DNA from: Hypomyces perniciosus | Taxonomy: Eukaryota > Ascomycota > Sordariomycetes > Hypocreales > Hypocreaceae | Reading direction: 5' to 3' | Length of the DNA: 64,000 bases | Assembly: GCA_008477525.1 (NCBI GenBank) | Contig: SPDT01000001.1 | Coordinates: 2,976,001-3,040,000 of the forward strand | Part shown: piece by piece, positions 35,821 to 47,242 of the stretch | Position numbering within the stretch: the stretch's first letter is position 1 | How the letters are laid out: every line of letters starts with the position of its first letter | Notes under the pieces: model-generated | The model's database searches: none | What the model saw: the letters and a program-made list of their open reading frames with translations, nothing else | What the model was told of the DNA's origin: nothing | Position numbers and translations under genes: made by a program

Positions 35821-37425
35821 ATGGAGAAGCAAAGCCCAGCCGTGATCCATGAGGAAGACCTCCCCATCGAACCCGGCGAAAAATATGCCATCAATGAAAT
35901 TGCAGAAAAGGCCAAGCAGGGCGCCGATGCCGAGCACAACTTGACGCCGCTGCAAGCCATCCGGCAGTACCCCAAGGCCATCATGTGGTGCCTCGCAGTG
36001 TCCGCCTGCGTCATTATGGAAGGATATGATACCAACTTGCTGGGCAACTTCTATGCCTATCCCGAGTTCGCTAAGAAATATGGCCAATTCAACCCAGCAA
36101 CCAACAATTACCAACTGTCAGCCCCTTGGCAAGCAGGCCTGGGCAACGCTGCTGGCGTCGGCTCCTTCTTTGGCACCCTGCTCAACGGCTATCTCGTCAC
36201 CAAGTTTGGCCACGTGCGCGTCATTATCGGCTCTCTAGTCGCCCTCAGCTGCTTCATCTTCATTGTATTCTTCGCGCCTGACACCAAGGTCATGCTTGTT
36301 GGCCAGTTCTTTTGCGGTTTTCCATGGGGCATCTTTGCCACAACGGCCCCGGCATATGCCTCAGAGGTCTTGCCGATGGCACTCCGAGTATACCTCACCA
36401 GCTGGACCAACATGTGCTTCATCATCGGACAGCTGATCTCGGCCGGTGTCATGGCTGGCCTGGTCACCAACGAAACGCAGTGGTCCTACAGAGTACCCTT
36501 TGCCTTGCAGTGGTTCTGGCCCGTTGTCTTGATCCCTATCCTTTGGTTTGCGCCAGACACTCCTTGGCACCTTGTTCGCCTGGGAAAGCACGAAGAAGCC
36601 AAGAAGTCTCTGGAGAGACTTCGGTCCAATGCTTCAGACGAAGAGATTCAGGATGCGCTCAACCTCATCATTTACACCAACAACCTGGAGGAGCGACTTT
36701 CCATCGGCACGTCGTACTGGGACTGCTTCAAGGGATTCGAACTGCGTCGTACCGAGGCTGCTTGTGGTGTCATGGCTGGTCAGGTGTTTTGCGGTCTCAA
36801 CTTCGCCTACAACTCTACATATTTCTTCCAGCAGATTGGCTTGACTCCGGAGCAGACCTATCGCCTTAACCTCGGCGGCAATGGCCTGGCGCTGTTTGCC
36901 ACCATCATCGCGTGGCTGTTCATCATGCCGTACATCGGACGCCGCACAGGATACGTCACTGGTCAGGCTGTCATGTCCCTTATTCTGATCACCATCGGCT
37001 GCCTCAACGTCCGAACCGACGAGAAGAGTTTTGGCATGGCCCAAGCCGTCCTGACGCTGGTCTGGACATTTACCTTCCAGCTCTCAGCCGGCCAGCTTGG
37101 ATGGGCACTTCCAGCGGAGCTTGGATCGACACGTCTGCGCCAGAAGACTGTTTGCTTGGCCCGAAACTCGTACGCCATTGTCTCGGTTATTATGGGCGTT
37201 CTGCAGCCTTACTTCATGAACCCCACGCAGTGGAATCTGAAGGGTTACACGGGCTTCATCTGGGGCGGTACTGCGTTTGTGACGTTTATCTGGTCGTACT
37301 TCCGTCTGCCCGAGACCAAGGACCGCACTTACGAGGAACTGGACATTCTATTTGCGAGAAAGGTGTCGGCGAGGAAGTTTGCCGATTATAAGATTGATGC
37401 TTTCCAGGAGGATTCCTTGCCATAA
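35821..37425 (+). CDS. MFS alpha-glucoside/maltose-type permease
   Basis: Intronless gene for a 534-residue sugar:proton symporter of the major facilitator superfamily, plasma membrane. About 12 spans can be seen. Subfamily marks are IMEGYDTNLLGNFYAYPEF at the first span, GFPWGIFATTAPAYASEVLPMALR after span four, the PDTPWHLVR loop sequence and C-terminal FRLPETKDRTYEELD. This is the pattern of fungal MAL/MPH-type permeases, so a disaccharide or glycoside substrate is likely; with two alpha-galactosidases next door, melibiose or a related galactoside is a reasonable guess. The start follows CACC and fits homolog length. Confidence 0.92.
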   Translation: MEKQSPAVIHEEDLPIEPGEKYAINEIAEKAKQGADAEHNLTPLQAIRQYPKAIMWCLAVSACVIMEGYDTNLLGNFYAYPEFAKKYGQFNPATNNYQLSAPWQAGLGNAAGVGSFFGTLLNGYLVTKFGHVRVIIGSLVALSCFIFIVFFAPDTKVMLVGQFFCGFPWGIFATTAPAYASEVLPMALRVYLTSWTNMCFIIGQLISAGVMAGLVTNETQWSYRVPFALQWFWPVVLIPILWFAPDTPWHLVRLGKHEEAKKSLERLRSNASDEEIQDALNLIIYTNNLEERLSIGTSYWDCFKGFELRRTEAACGVMAGQVFCGLNFAYNSTYFFQQIGLTPEQTYRLNLGGNGLALFATIIAWLFIMPYIGRRTGYVTGQAVMSLILITIGCLNVRTDEKSFGMAQAVLTLVWTFTFQLSAGQLGWALPAELGSTRLRQKTVCLARNSYAIVSVIMGVLQPYFMNPTQWNLKGYTGFIWGGTAFVTFIWSYFRLPETKDRTYEELDILFARKVSARKFADYKIDAFQEDSLP

Positions 37426-38422
37426 ACGGTTATGGCAGCGGGTTGGAGGATTGGGGGATTGGGCTGGTTCTCAGGGCATCCGACGCTGTGCTGGCTTTTT
37501 TATATCATTCTAGCCAATTGTCTCGTATTTGGAGTTGCTTGGAGTTGCGAATACCATAGCTCATGAATATGAGTATATCAGACTTTTTATTAAACTATGA
37601 ATTCCAATGCTGTGAACTAGGTATAGTACTATCTGTGCTAGAATCAACGAGTCATTGTTATACGCAATATAACCTGCGCTATCAGCTACAATTGCTGGCC
37701 CGGCACAACGGTTTAGCAGTCATAGAGTTGTATTGCGTCTATTTCATCTACGATAGAAACGGTAGTTTACGCAACGCCTCCTCTTGTTAGCATCAACCGC
37801 CCAACCCAGTAGTAGTAGTATAATGGTCCTTCTCTACCCCGGATTTTCCTCATACATACTAATAAGCTGACAAGCTAGGACAAAAGACCCTGGAAGCCAA
37901 GATCTGCATAGACAGACAAGTGGACCTCCAAAATACGACGGAGCACATACTAAATCTAAATATGGATCCCTCTCTTTTATTCCCCGAAAAATCACCCGCG
38001 GGATATGTGCGGCAGACGTGGTCTGAGCAAAACAGACGGCATCACAGCCAAGAAAACAACCCCTCACTGTTGGGGGTCAGAAAACCCCAAATATGCCGAC
38101 TAATTGACCGCCAATTGTTTCCCCGCCCCTCAGAGAGCTCCGCATTATGTCCGTCGAAAGGATAGGGACGTTGGCCGAGAGAAGAAGTGGCGTTGTTCGC
38201 CTCTCATGGAGATCTCCCTATGGTTTTTGGAGGTACTAGTATTTATATAGCTTTTGATTGAGGATCTTTTGTTTTGTTTGGTTTTTCTGGTTTGGAGTAA
38301 AGAAGGGAACGACAAGAGTTCTGAGAAAGCGGTTGACTGTCTTGTCTTGTCTTGTCTTGTCTTGTCTGTCTGTCTGTCTGTCTGTCTTTTGTGTGTCGTT
38401 ATCATTGTTTGGTGGGTTCAGC
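37426..38422. promoter_or_regulatory. Upstream region of alpha-galactosidase B
   Basis: No gene is supported. For the downstream GH27 gene I see a TATA-like TTTATATAG at 38242-38250, CCAAT at 38111-38115 and CCCCGC at 38121-38126, which fits a CreA/Mig1 site in reverse. A microsatellite lies in the expected 5' leader (listed separately). The first half is AT-rich 3' flank of the transporter. Confidence 0.45.
38336..38388. repeat. Microsatellite in the leader of alpha-galactosidase B
   Basis: About five CTTGT pentamers run directly into about five CTGT tetramers. The tract lies some 35-85 bp upstream of the GH27 start codon, so it is probably transcribed. Copy number could vary among strains. 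Confidence 0.85.
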
Positions 38423-40184
38423 ATGTTGTTGGAAACTGCTGTTCTTCTCGCCCTCACGGGTGCTGTCGAGGCTGTCGACAATGGCCTCGCCAGGACACCG
38501 CAAATGGGATGGGTACGTTTATTCATCCATTCTTTTACTCCAAAAAAGCAATCATTGCTAACATCTGCTAGAACAACTGGAACAGCTTTGCCTGCGACGT
38601 CTCGGAGGATCTGATGCTTAGCTCCGGCAAGCTCCTCAAGGAATACGGCCTCCAGGACTTGGGATACAACTATGTCGTCCTCGATGACTGCTGGTCTGCT
38701 GGCCGTGGCGAAGATGGCAAGCTGATTGTAGACACGACCAAGTTCCCTAGGGGAATGAAGGCCGTGGCGGATTCGTTGCATGACGAGGGCTTCTTGTTTG
38801 GCATGTACTCGAGTGCGGGTGAGCTGACATGCGCACGATATGGTAAGCTCGCTCATCTCTCAGGTCCCATATCGATGATGGTGGTCTAACTGCTGGTTAG
38901 CTGGCTCGCTTGATCACGAAGAGGCCGATGCCCAGAGCTTCGCCGACTGGAACGTCGACTACCTGAAGTACGACAACTGCTACCACATGGGCCGCTTCGG
39001 CACGCCCCTCATCTCCTTCGACCGCTACAACGTCATGGCGAAGGCTCTCAAGGCCACCGGCAAGAACATCTTCTACAGTCTCTGTAACTGGGGCGAGGAC
39101 CTGGTGTACACAGTAAGTGCCACAGCATCGTCTACTATCTATTACTGCAGCATACATTACTTACACGGAAACTCTTCAGTGGGGTGCGTCTATTGCCAAC
39201 TCGTGGCGTATCTTTGGCGACATCTACGATTCCTTCGCTCGTCCTGACGACCTGTGCTCGTGCCATGATCCCGCTGAGCCGGCTTGTATCGCCCCTGGAA
39301 CACACTGCTCGGTCCTCTCCATCATCAACCGAGTAGCTCCATACATCGATCGCGGCCTGCCCGGCGGCTGGAACGATCTCGACATGCTCGAGGTTGGCAA
39401 CGGCGGCCAGACCGATGAGGAGGTTAGTCTTACATATCCCCCAAAGCCCCCCCCCCGGCTTCACATCGTGGGGAACGAAACAAAGCGCTGACGCCAAAAA
39501 CAGTACAAAGCTCACTTCTCCATGTGGGCTGCCCTCAAGTCCCCCCTGCTTCTCAGCATGGACCTCCGCAAGATGTCCGCCTCTGCCCTCTCCATCGTCA
39601 ACAACCCTGCCGTCATCGCCATCAGCCAGGACCCTCGTGGCCGCGCCGTCCAGCGCATCTACCGTAAACTTGACGTCCCTAAGGACTCCTTCGGCGTCGG
39701 TGAAATCCACCTCTGGAGCGGCCCCCTCGCCAACGGTGACCAGATCGTCATCTTCGTCAACGTCGCCGACGAGGACCTCGACATGTCCGCCACCCTGGAG
39801 GAGATCTTCCTCACCGACGGTGTTGGCGGCAAGGCCCCCCAGATCAAGCAGGACTGGGCCATCCACGACCTCTGGGGCAACACCAATGCCCGCATGAACG
39901 AGGCCGACGCCCAGGCCGTTATCGACGCAAAGTCGCTCGCTGCTCGCCACGAGACGCTCCAGAAGGCCAACTGGTACAACGCCACCGAGCAGTCCTACGC
40001 CCAGGGCCTGAAGAAGAACGACCCCAGGCTGTTTGGTGAGAAGATTGGCATTGTCAAGGCCGGTGGACGCATTGATGTACGTGTCGCTAGACATGCGGCC
40101 AAGGTGTACCGACTGCGGAGCGTGAGCGGCACGGACACGGTGCGGAAGACGCTGCTCAAGGATGCTGTTAAGGATGAGCTCTGA
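38423..40184 (+). CDS. aglB: Secreted GH27 alpha-galactosidase B
   Basis: Predicted 498-residue family 27 alpha-galactosidase of the classical fungal/plant melibiase type. Exons: 38423-38512, 38572-38842, 38901-39112, 39180-39422, 39504-40184; introns 58-81 nt, and all junctions keep frame. A signal peptide covers about residues 1-18. Landmarks are PQMGWNNWNSF, VVLDDCWS, the nucleophile Asp145 in YLKYDNC and the acid/base segment GGWNDLDMLEVGN; the C-terminal beta domain has PRGRAVQRI. The first intron falls within the conserved GWNNW motif. The symbol follows general similarity to AglB-type enzymes and is tentative. Co-location with the permease suggests co-regulated use of melibiose- or raffinose-type sugars. 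Confidence 0.93.
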
Positions 40185-40550
40185 TTGCAGGGCATTTCTT
40201 TTGCATAGGAAAGGGAAGAGTTCACATTATGTCGCGAAGCGAATATGAATGAATTCAAGAGTGGTTTTTTTGTTTAATACATTGGAATGACATTTAGATA
40301 CATGATTGCGAAGATCTCGAAAGATAGGAAATAGTTTCATACTCATCATATAAGGGCATTTCTGATAGAAATAAAATAAGATAAACCCAAAGAAAATGGA
40401 GAAGTGAATCGAAGAAGAAGAAAATAATAGGAACCTTACCCAGAAAATGCACATGTAGTTTTCGATAACTTCCAGATTTCGTATCACTTTTTGGATTGCA
40501 CCATTGCTGTATTAATTAATCTTGGTCCCCCTATATGTGGACACTATGCA
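40185..40550. other. Convergent 3' region between aglB and the Zn2Cys6 gene
   Basis: AT-rich 3' flank between two convergent genes. No gene or repeat is recognised. Confidence 0.5.
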
Positions 40551-42452
40551 CTACGCAATGTCCACTTGCTCTGCAATCTGCATTTGCTCCGCGTCGAAAG
40601 CTCCCTCTTCACATGAAGGTAGCGCCATATATGATGCGGTGCCGGGTTCCAACATGGCCAGTTCGCACGCATCTTGCCAGCTTCCCGTGCTGCTAGACGA
40701 TTCGTCGGCTTGTGTGGCGACACAGTCAGCAATGCTCTCTGACACTCCTGAAGGCTCCTCACAAAGCGCCGGCCATTGAATATCAATGCTAGCAAGAGGA
40801 TTTGTGAATCCCATCATCAGCTCAGAATGGTTTAGGAGCTTGGGAAGCAGGTGGGACTGGCTGCCGCGGATGCGAGTCAGGACCTTGACAATGGAGCAGA
40901 GCAGATCCTGAGGCCTAAACTCAAACGACGTAACTGGAGATGTTGACATTGAAGCATCCGCGAGGCTCATTCCAATGTCGAAAAGCTTTTGTTCCTGTCA
41001 TATGATGTCAGCTCTGGCACCTGCAGATGCAGGCATGGTGAACTTACAATTGCAATACCGTGGCAATCCTTGGAGCTCTGACTTACAGAGTCCAAGGATT
41101 TTAGGATAGCCTTGCCAGCGTCAAATGGTACTGTCAGGGTAGGTATAAGGCCGTGACCATACACGAGGTTGGGCTTTTGCCCAAAAGCAAGACGCCACAT
41201 AGAAACACGTAGCCACTGTTGTGTGACATGCGTGTCGAAGCGCTGGCTTTCCATCACAGACTCGGCTGGCTGGAGGGCCCCAAGCTTATTGCAGATGGAA
41301 TGGCTAAGGGCCACTCCTTGAGGTTGGCACCCATCGGTATGTGGTTGCCACTCGTAGAGAGCGCATGGTAACAGCTCAAAAAGGCGAATATGATTCACAA
41401 AATCGTGCATGATGATTGGACAGTCAGAGTCCACGATTTGCGGTTTTGATATGGTATTGCGCAGCATTACGGGCCGCCGGTTCTGTAGAGCATATGTCCT
41501 GTGATGCCGCTCAAGTTAGTCACTGCAAGTGACAGCCATTATTGTGGGCAATTTACCTCTCCGTCACAAACAATAGCCAAAATACCCGCCGCCTCATTTC
41601 CCGTTCGCTTTCTGGAAGGTTGCTGTAAGCAGCCTCACTGTTCAAGCCCATGGACAAGGCAAGCGAGATGGCCTGGTTCAAGTAAAACCACGCATGATGG
41701 TGTTTTTCTAGGTTGCCATACCCCGCAAAGAGGAAGAACGAGGTCAACATGGTATCCAGACTGAGATGATCGACCACATTGAATTGGAGGCGTGCCTTCT
41801 CTGCAGCAGAAAGCAGGGCTTCCCCCGTGAGAGGTGAGTCCAGTGAAGTATTTAGGCCGACTGAGGTTTCATCATATTCGTCGGCGTGGTCCAGCTTCAG
41901 CTGAATCCGAGTTGCGGCGCAAAGCGATAGGAGGAAGGCATATCTTGATGGCGGAAGTTCATCCAAGCGCAGCGCATCGGCCAAGAGCTCCCTGTCATTG
42001 ATGACTGGCATAATTGGAAACAAGTGTTTCATGAACACCTGTATATGGGCTGCGAGAGCGACTGACATGCGCTGCTTGTCGTGTTCTGTGGTACTTGCGG
42101 AACCGATTGTGAGTGCTAGAAGTGAATTTTGTCGGCCATTAGGTTGCCCCGGGGCATGCAGAAGATTATTTCGAGTTCCATTCGGCTCATCGACGTTGTC
42201 GACCCGCATCTGTGTATTTGGCGTGTTGACTTCAAAGTGATTCTTGTCAGGCTCAGCGAGTCCCTGCCTAATCTGAGATAGACGCCGTCCCTTGCCACCT
42301 CTAGGCCCCTTGCGACGAAGGGTATGTAGATATCGGCAAGGTATTGAAGACACGACGCAGTTGCTGCACGGTAGGCCGCGATCGCACTTCATCTTTCGAA
42401 AGCGACAATTGTCGCATACTTGCTGTGACGGCCGCTGGGTGGTGCTCGCCAT
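40551..42452 (-). CDS. Zn2Cys6 transcription factor, MAL-activator-like
   Basis: Predicted 596-residue regulator. Exons: 42452-41557, 41498-41048, 40994-40551; introns 58 and 53 nt. The binuclear zinc cluster starts at Cys13 and has spacing C-x2-C-x6-C-x5-C-x2-C-x6-C. It is followed by a basic stretch RRKGPRGGKGRR like the linker of yeast MAL activators. A fungal-specific transcription factor middle domain covers roughly residues 140-450, with RRRVFWLLFVTERTYALQNRRPVML as its best-conserved part (read across intron 1). The acidic tail could be an activation domain. Its place beside a MAL-type permease and two alpha-galactosidases makes it the likely cluster regulator; the binding site is unknown. 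Confidence 0.9.
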
Positions 42453-43531
42453 ATTGACCTAATTGGACGGATTCGTCGGTAGTAGTGTTGGATAATATTC
42501 CCTTTGCATATAGGTAATCGGGCTCGCTGAGATCTACTCTAGCTTAAGAGTGACCGGACGTCGATGATGTCCCAAACTCTGGTCAAACTTCGGGAACGAG
42601 TCGATAGCTAGAATGAAACATCTGGGGAAGAGTCCGAGTCCGGCGAGATCGTCAAGATTCTATCTCCCACCTGCTTCCCCTGGACGCCATCCTATGTTAG
42701 TGCTAACGGCGGCGTATCCCCGCAGGAGCAATGGCCTCCCCCACGTTACACCTATTCATCGTGGGCGCCACGTTTTTTTAGCTCGCGTGATGTTCCGGAA
42801 CTGTTGATGACAGCCATCCGGCTCTCACATGAGCGCGGCCAGTCACCATTATGAACCTGCTTTTGCCGACTCCCTCAGCTGATGGTGGGGTCCAGGGAGG
42901 GACTAGGAGGCCTCGGGGAACAGCCCACAGCTAACTGCTTGGGGAAATACTCGGATTTCGAGGTTGTGTGGGGATCCTTGGATGGTAAAATATCAGGTGG
43001 AGAAGGTTGATTTTCCCTGTTTCTCGTATTATATATACGAAGTGCTATTACGGGGCATTCCGTATGCACTCCATACTCCGCAAGGGGTATCGTTTTGTCA
43101 CGCAGATGATGAAGAGAATCCCATTGGGTTGTCAATGCGCGATTGGTGGATAATGGATGTCAGTCTGCCAGGATAGCTTCAACTTTGAGGCCACCAACCA
43201 TGTAAGACGATGATTATGTCATTGTGTGCTTAGTCAGGGCCCTTTTCCCCGCACCAGACCTACCCTAGCAAAAAACTGGAGCTTCGGAAGAATTGATCAT
43301 GAATTAGAGAAGATTGAGAAACGAAAGCGGAAGAAATAAGTGTGTATATGTATCGGGTAGATTGCAAGAAGCGTAGTTTTATTCTATATATAGTCTTAGG
43401 ACAGAGTTGGTTAATATGACCATGGTGATATGTGTTGGTGGTGATGGTGGTGATCAAGCTAGTTGACAGATCGTAGGTTAAGGAATGCACATCCAACAAG
43501 ACGACGATCTTTTAAACCATTACTATCTTAG
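42453..43531. other. Intergenic region upstream of the Zn2Cys6 gene
   Basis: Promoter side of the regulator and 3' side of the next gene. No coding sequence is supported and no repeat stands out. Confidence 0.5.
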
Positions 43532-44882
43532 TCAACCTGGGAGTTTTTTTGACTGCTCTTCTTCGTTCGCAAGTTTCGTTTCCCACTCATCCTCAGGTTG
43601 GTCCTCATCGTTAAGGTCCCTAGATTCATTCGTAGTATCCGTGTCATCCAATCTCGTCATTGTCTCATTTCCCCTATCAATAGCTGTCGAAAAGGACTCC
43701 TCAGATGGCACCATAGCCTCTCCCAGACTTCTTCCAGCCAACATTTGGTACTCTTTATACTCCCTTTCCATTTCGGCAATGGCCATTTCTTCTGCAAAAT
43801 CTAGCTCAGCTCGTTGAGCCGCGATCCCCCGTAATGCTTCATCCAATCTCAGGTGCAGGAAGAGCTTGTTCCGCTCTAGTTCTTCCATGGTCGCCTGAGT
43901 GTTCCGTCGGAGCCTGGAAATTGTGTCGATATAGGTGGTATCGCCCAGAAGCAACGCAAAGGCCTCAGCATCAAGCAGATACTGCTCTATTCCCTTGGCG
44001 TTCACACAGATTCGATGAACAGCTGCGTGGCGGATGTTTGCAATCGAACAGAAAAGTGTGCCGAGTGGCTTGACTACATGACGAGTGAACAAAAGGGTGT
44101 CCTTGCGTCTGAGAAAGACTTCATTTGCCCAGCGATTCAGTTCTACCGATTCAGCACACTCCCATCCACGATCTTGCAACATATCTGGCATGGTTCGCTT
44201 TCCAAAGTCGTAGCACACTTGCTCCAAAAGATCCTGCAAGCGTACCAAGAGGTCGTGTTGAGTCTTTAAAGGGAGATAAATCGGGAAAATAGCTGGCACA
44301 TTACAAGGTGCTTGTGGCGTTGACACCGCATTGGCTTTTTCTTTCCTTTTCCCCTTCACATTCGAAGGCAGTTGAGCAAGGCCTTGTGAAGTTGAAGGCA
44401 CGGCATCTTCACCTCTCGCATTATCAACTGCAAATACAGGTTTTCTTTCAGTATATTCATCTGGCATTAATGTGCCATCACATACCGTTAATTGCAAGGC
44501 CTGTGCGCTCGGCGTCATCCCAACAGCCCAGTACGGCATGCTTGATTGCGTCCGCTTCATGCCGCGCAGCCTCTGCCTCGGACGCTTCTCTCTCCGCGGA
44601 TTGGGTGGGAGACGGATCAAAGCGCTCAGGAAAGCGAATTTTGGCTTCGACAGTAGAGGCGAATACTTTATCGCTCAGTAGCTTTCGTGCCGACTGGCAA
44701 ACGACCTCAAGCGTATGCGCGTTGACTAAATCTGTAACACCTTCTTGTTCCTGATGCTGCTCGATTAATTTGCGAACAGTTGGGGCCTTGCGAAAGTCTG
44801 CTTTGGGGCCCTTGAAAATGTTTTTCAGGGCCAGATAAACGACCCTCTCATCCGGCAGTGGATTATTGTTCTTGTTTCCCAT
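43532..44882 (-). CDS. Conserved fungal protein of unknown function (RHxAVHR family)
   Basis: Predicted 430-residue protein. Exons: 44882-44486 and 44427-43532; the 58-nt intron has a GTATGT donor and joins the two frames cleanly. Conserved-looking blocks are LPDERVVYLALKNIF near the N-terminus, FGKRTMPDMLQDRGWECAESVELNRW in the middle and ANIRHAAVHRICVNAKGIEQYLLDAE. I recognise the RHxAVHR block from uncharacterised ascomycete proteins, often lineage-expanded, but know no function. The region after it is strongly helical (coiled-coil likely) and the C-terminus is acidic. No signal peptide or membrane span. I use the ATG at 44882; upstream in-frame codons lack another ATG. Confidence 0.7.
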
Positions 44883-45644
44883 GTCTGTCACGAAAGTCGG
44901 TCTTGGTGTTGATGAGCTTCAGAACTGGTTCAGGAGTAGCAACGGATAAACTGGAATACACAGGATAGCACCTCTTGTATACATCTCAGCTGCAATGAAC
45001 GTGGCGCCAAGGAGCAAACCCGTCAGTAACGAGACATTCATGGCTGGATGTCATGACACCGCGCAGCGTCATCGAGATGCTTCTTCATGAACTGTCACCA
45101 ATCCAGCAGTTTTGCAACCTGAGAAGAAAGATTGATGACGTTATGATTGCAAAAGTTCAATATTAGTTGAAGTCCCGGTGCGGATAATGCCTTTTTAAGC
45201 TGTATCGATCAAGTTGTACAAAGTAATCTATCTCGTATTTCTCTTATCATTCTCATCACTGCCCCGTAATGTCGTTCTCTTCGTACTCATACTCCATATG
45301 TGGTATTAATGACTATGACAAGGAGTCGGAAAGGTCATATGATGGCTCTGATGCCGATGATTATTATGATCTCAAAGTTCAACGCGAAGAGAGAAAACGC
45401 GAGGTGAGATTGTGGAATGATTTGTACTACCCTCATAAACCTGTACAGTTCTGTACCTGCGTACTCCGTACGCTATCAGCCATCTTATCAATCTCTTAGG
45501 TATGATGGTTGTTGCCCCACACGCGGGGTACATAGCTCCGACAAAGACGTCAAGTCAGATATTATTCATATTCAACCTCAGTCTCTCTCCCGCAATCACC
45601 AACTTTGAGCCATTTTCCCATCTATCAATCAAACAGCCTTCAAG
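44883..45644. other. Intergenic region with one doubtful small frame
   Basis: A 76-codon plus-strand frame at 45269-45499 begins after a pyrimidine-rich leader and encodes a Ser/Tyr/Asp-rich peptide with a possible GTGAGA donor near 45402. Its 3' part contains the intergenic word TACTCCGTA (45462-45470), which argues against coding there. I leave it uncalled. The remainder is the shared upstream region of two divergent genes. Confidence 0.4.
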
Positions 45645-46848
45645 ATGTTGATCCAAGAAAGCCACGTCGACGTCCAAACCACCGCCAATGGCAAGGACAG
45701 CACCATGCGTACGAATATCTGCTTTGCGCCTCATGATGCCCCTCACCACTCACTCACTCACCCACTCACTCACACAATCTAGGGATCTTCCTCTTCCATC
45801 CAACGATTCCGGGATATCCCAATGCGTAAGGAGACCTCACCTCATCACCAGCATCTCATCGCTAACACTTACTCAGGCGTTTCCCAGGCGTGTGCCTCTT
45901 TAGCGAAATCTATCAGGGCTCGTCTCACCAACATCTCGCTCACTCCCTCGCCTATAAGCCGGGATAAATCTAACATCATTCATGATCCAGTCACCGGCCC
46001 TGTTGCCCGCTTCGCCCGTCAAATCGCCGGCCAAGGCTACATCGTCGCCGCTCCCTCCTCCTACCACGACTTTGTCGGCCCCGAGCCACTCAACTACGAT
46101 GTCGCCGACACAGACCGGGGCAACAAGTTCAAGATCGAAAAGGTCAACCTCCCCCCTTTATATCTCTTTACATGAACATAATCAAGGAGGCCCAATCCAC
46201 CCATCATCCCTTATTGGAAGCCAGCTGACAAACTCCACGATAGACCCTCGAGTCTTATGACGCAGACTCCTACAAGACCGTCGATTACCTCCTCAGTCTA
46301 CCCACCTGCACCGGCTTAATCGGCGCCACAGGCATGTGTCTCGGCGGCCACCTCGCCGTCCGCGCAGCCGTACGTTTCTCTCTCCCACTCCCTCTCCCAC
46401 TCCTCCAAACTAATCAACCTCCCAGCTCGACCCTCGCATCTCCGCCTGCGTCTCCTACTTCGCAACCGACATCCACTGCCGCACCCTCGGTCCCTACACC
46501 TCCCCAAACACCTCCTCCACCCCTCCCGCCAACTCAACCCACACCATCGATCTCTTCTCCAACCTCAAGGGCGAAGTCGCCATGATCTTCGGCATCAAGG
46601 ACACACACGTCCCCGACGCAGGGAGGGACCTGATCCGTCTTAAACTGCGCGAAGCCGGCGTCGTCACCAGTTTCCACGAGTTTGCTTGGGCCCAGCATGC
46701 GTTTATCAGGGATGAGCTTAGTAAAGGCCGGTATGATCCTGCTGTCACCAAAATTTGCTTCGAGGTGCTGCTGGAGTTGTTTGGCAGGGTCTTGAAGACC
46801 GATCTAGGCACCAAGGAGGCCGTTCCAGCACCGGAGCACGTCTGTTAA
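45645..46848 (+). CDS. Dienelactone hydrolase family protein
   Basis: Predicted 282-residue alpha/beta hydrolase of the dienelactone hydrolase family, cytosolic, acting on cyclic esters or related compounds. Exons: 45645-45708, 45783-45825, 45877-45917, 45991-46142, 46244-46369, 46426-46848. The Cys-Asp-His triad is visible as GMCLGGH (nucleophile Cys), KDTHVPD and AQHAF. Typical early blocks are FLFHPTIPGYPNA, FPGVCLFSEIYQ and GPVARFARQIAGQGY. Intron 3 (45918-45990) needs a GC donor (GCTCGT) to keep frame; its branch site CTAAC and CAG acceptor are good. If that donor is not used, the gene is broken. Five introns in under 1.2 kb is unusually dense for this window. Confidence 0.8.
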
Positions 46849-47242
46849 GTAAAAAAACGAAAAGAAGCTCTCGACTTTGAGAAATCAAGGTGAATAGCAA
46901 AAGTAATAAATGAATTCATGTCGTAATAGGGATCGAGCAACGGCTGTGATACGTCTCGATCCCAAGTCTAGTGTAAAATAGTCTCCCCAATGTCAATGTC
47001 CATCCTCCCATCCCTCCGTAACAAGATGACAAACCAACCGACTTTTATCGTGCCTATGGACACGGAATAGTCGTTTCTACGGGATAATCATTATGAGGTC
47101 GCCACACCCTTTACCATGTTTCAATGTACAACTCATATGCCAAAATGCAAGTTTTCCGAGTCTCGTTACGTCCTACCGCAGCAGGAACTTCGCCCATTCT
47201 ACCGCGGGTCTAAGACACCGTGTGCCATGACGAGACCGACTT
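46849..47242. other. Convergent 3' region
   Basis: 3' flanks of the dienelactone hydrolase and the MscS channel genes. No further gene is recognised. Confidence 0.5.

Noticed and set aside
39135..40094. 319-codon frame antisense to alpha-galactosidase B
   Set aside because: Overlaps well-supported GH27 exons and an intron; Val/Gly/Asp-rich shadow typical of C-biased codons.
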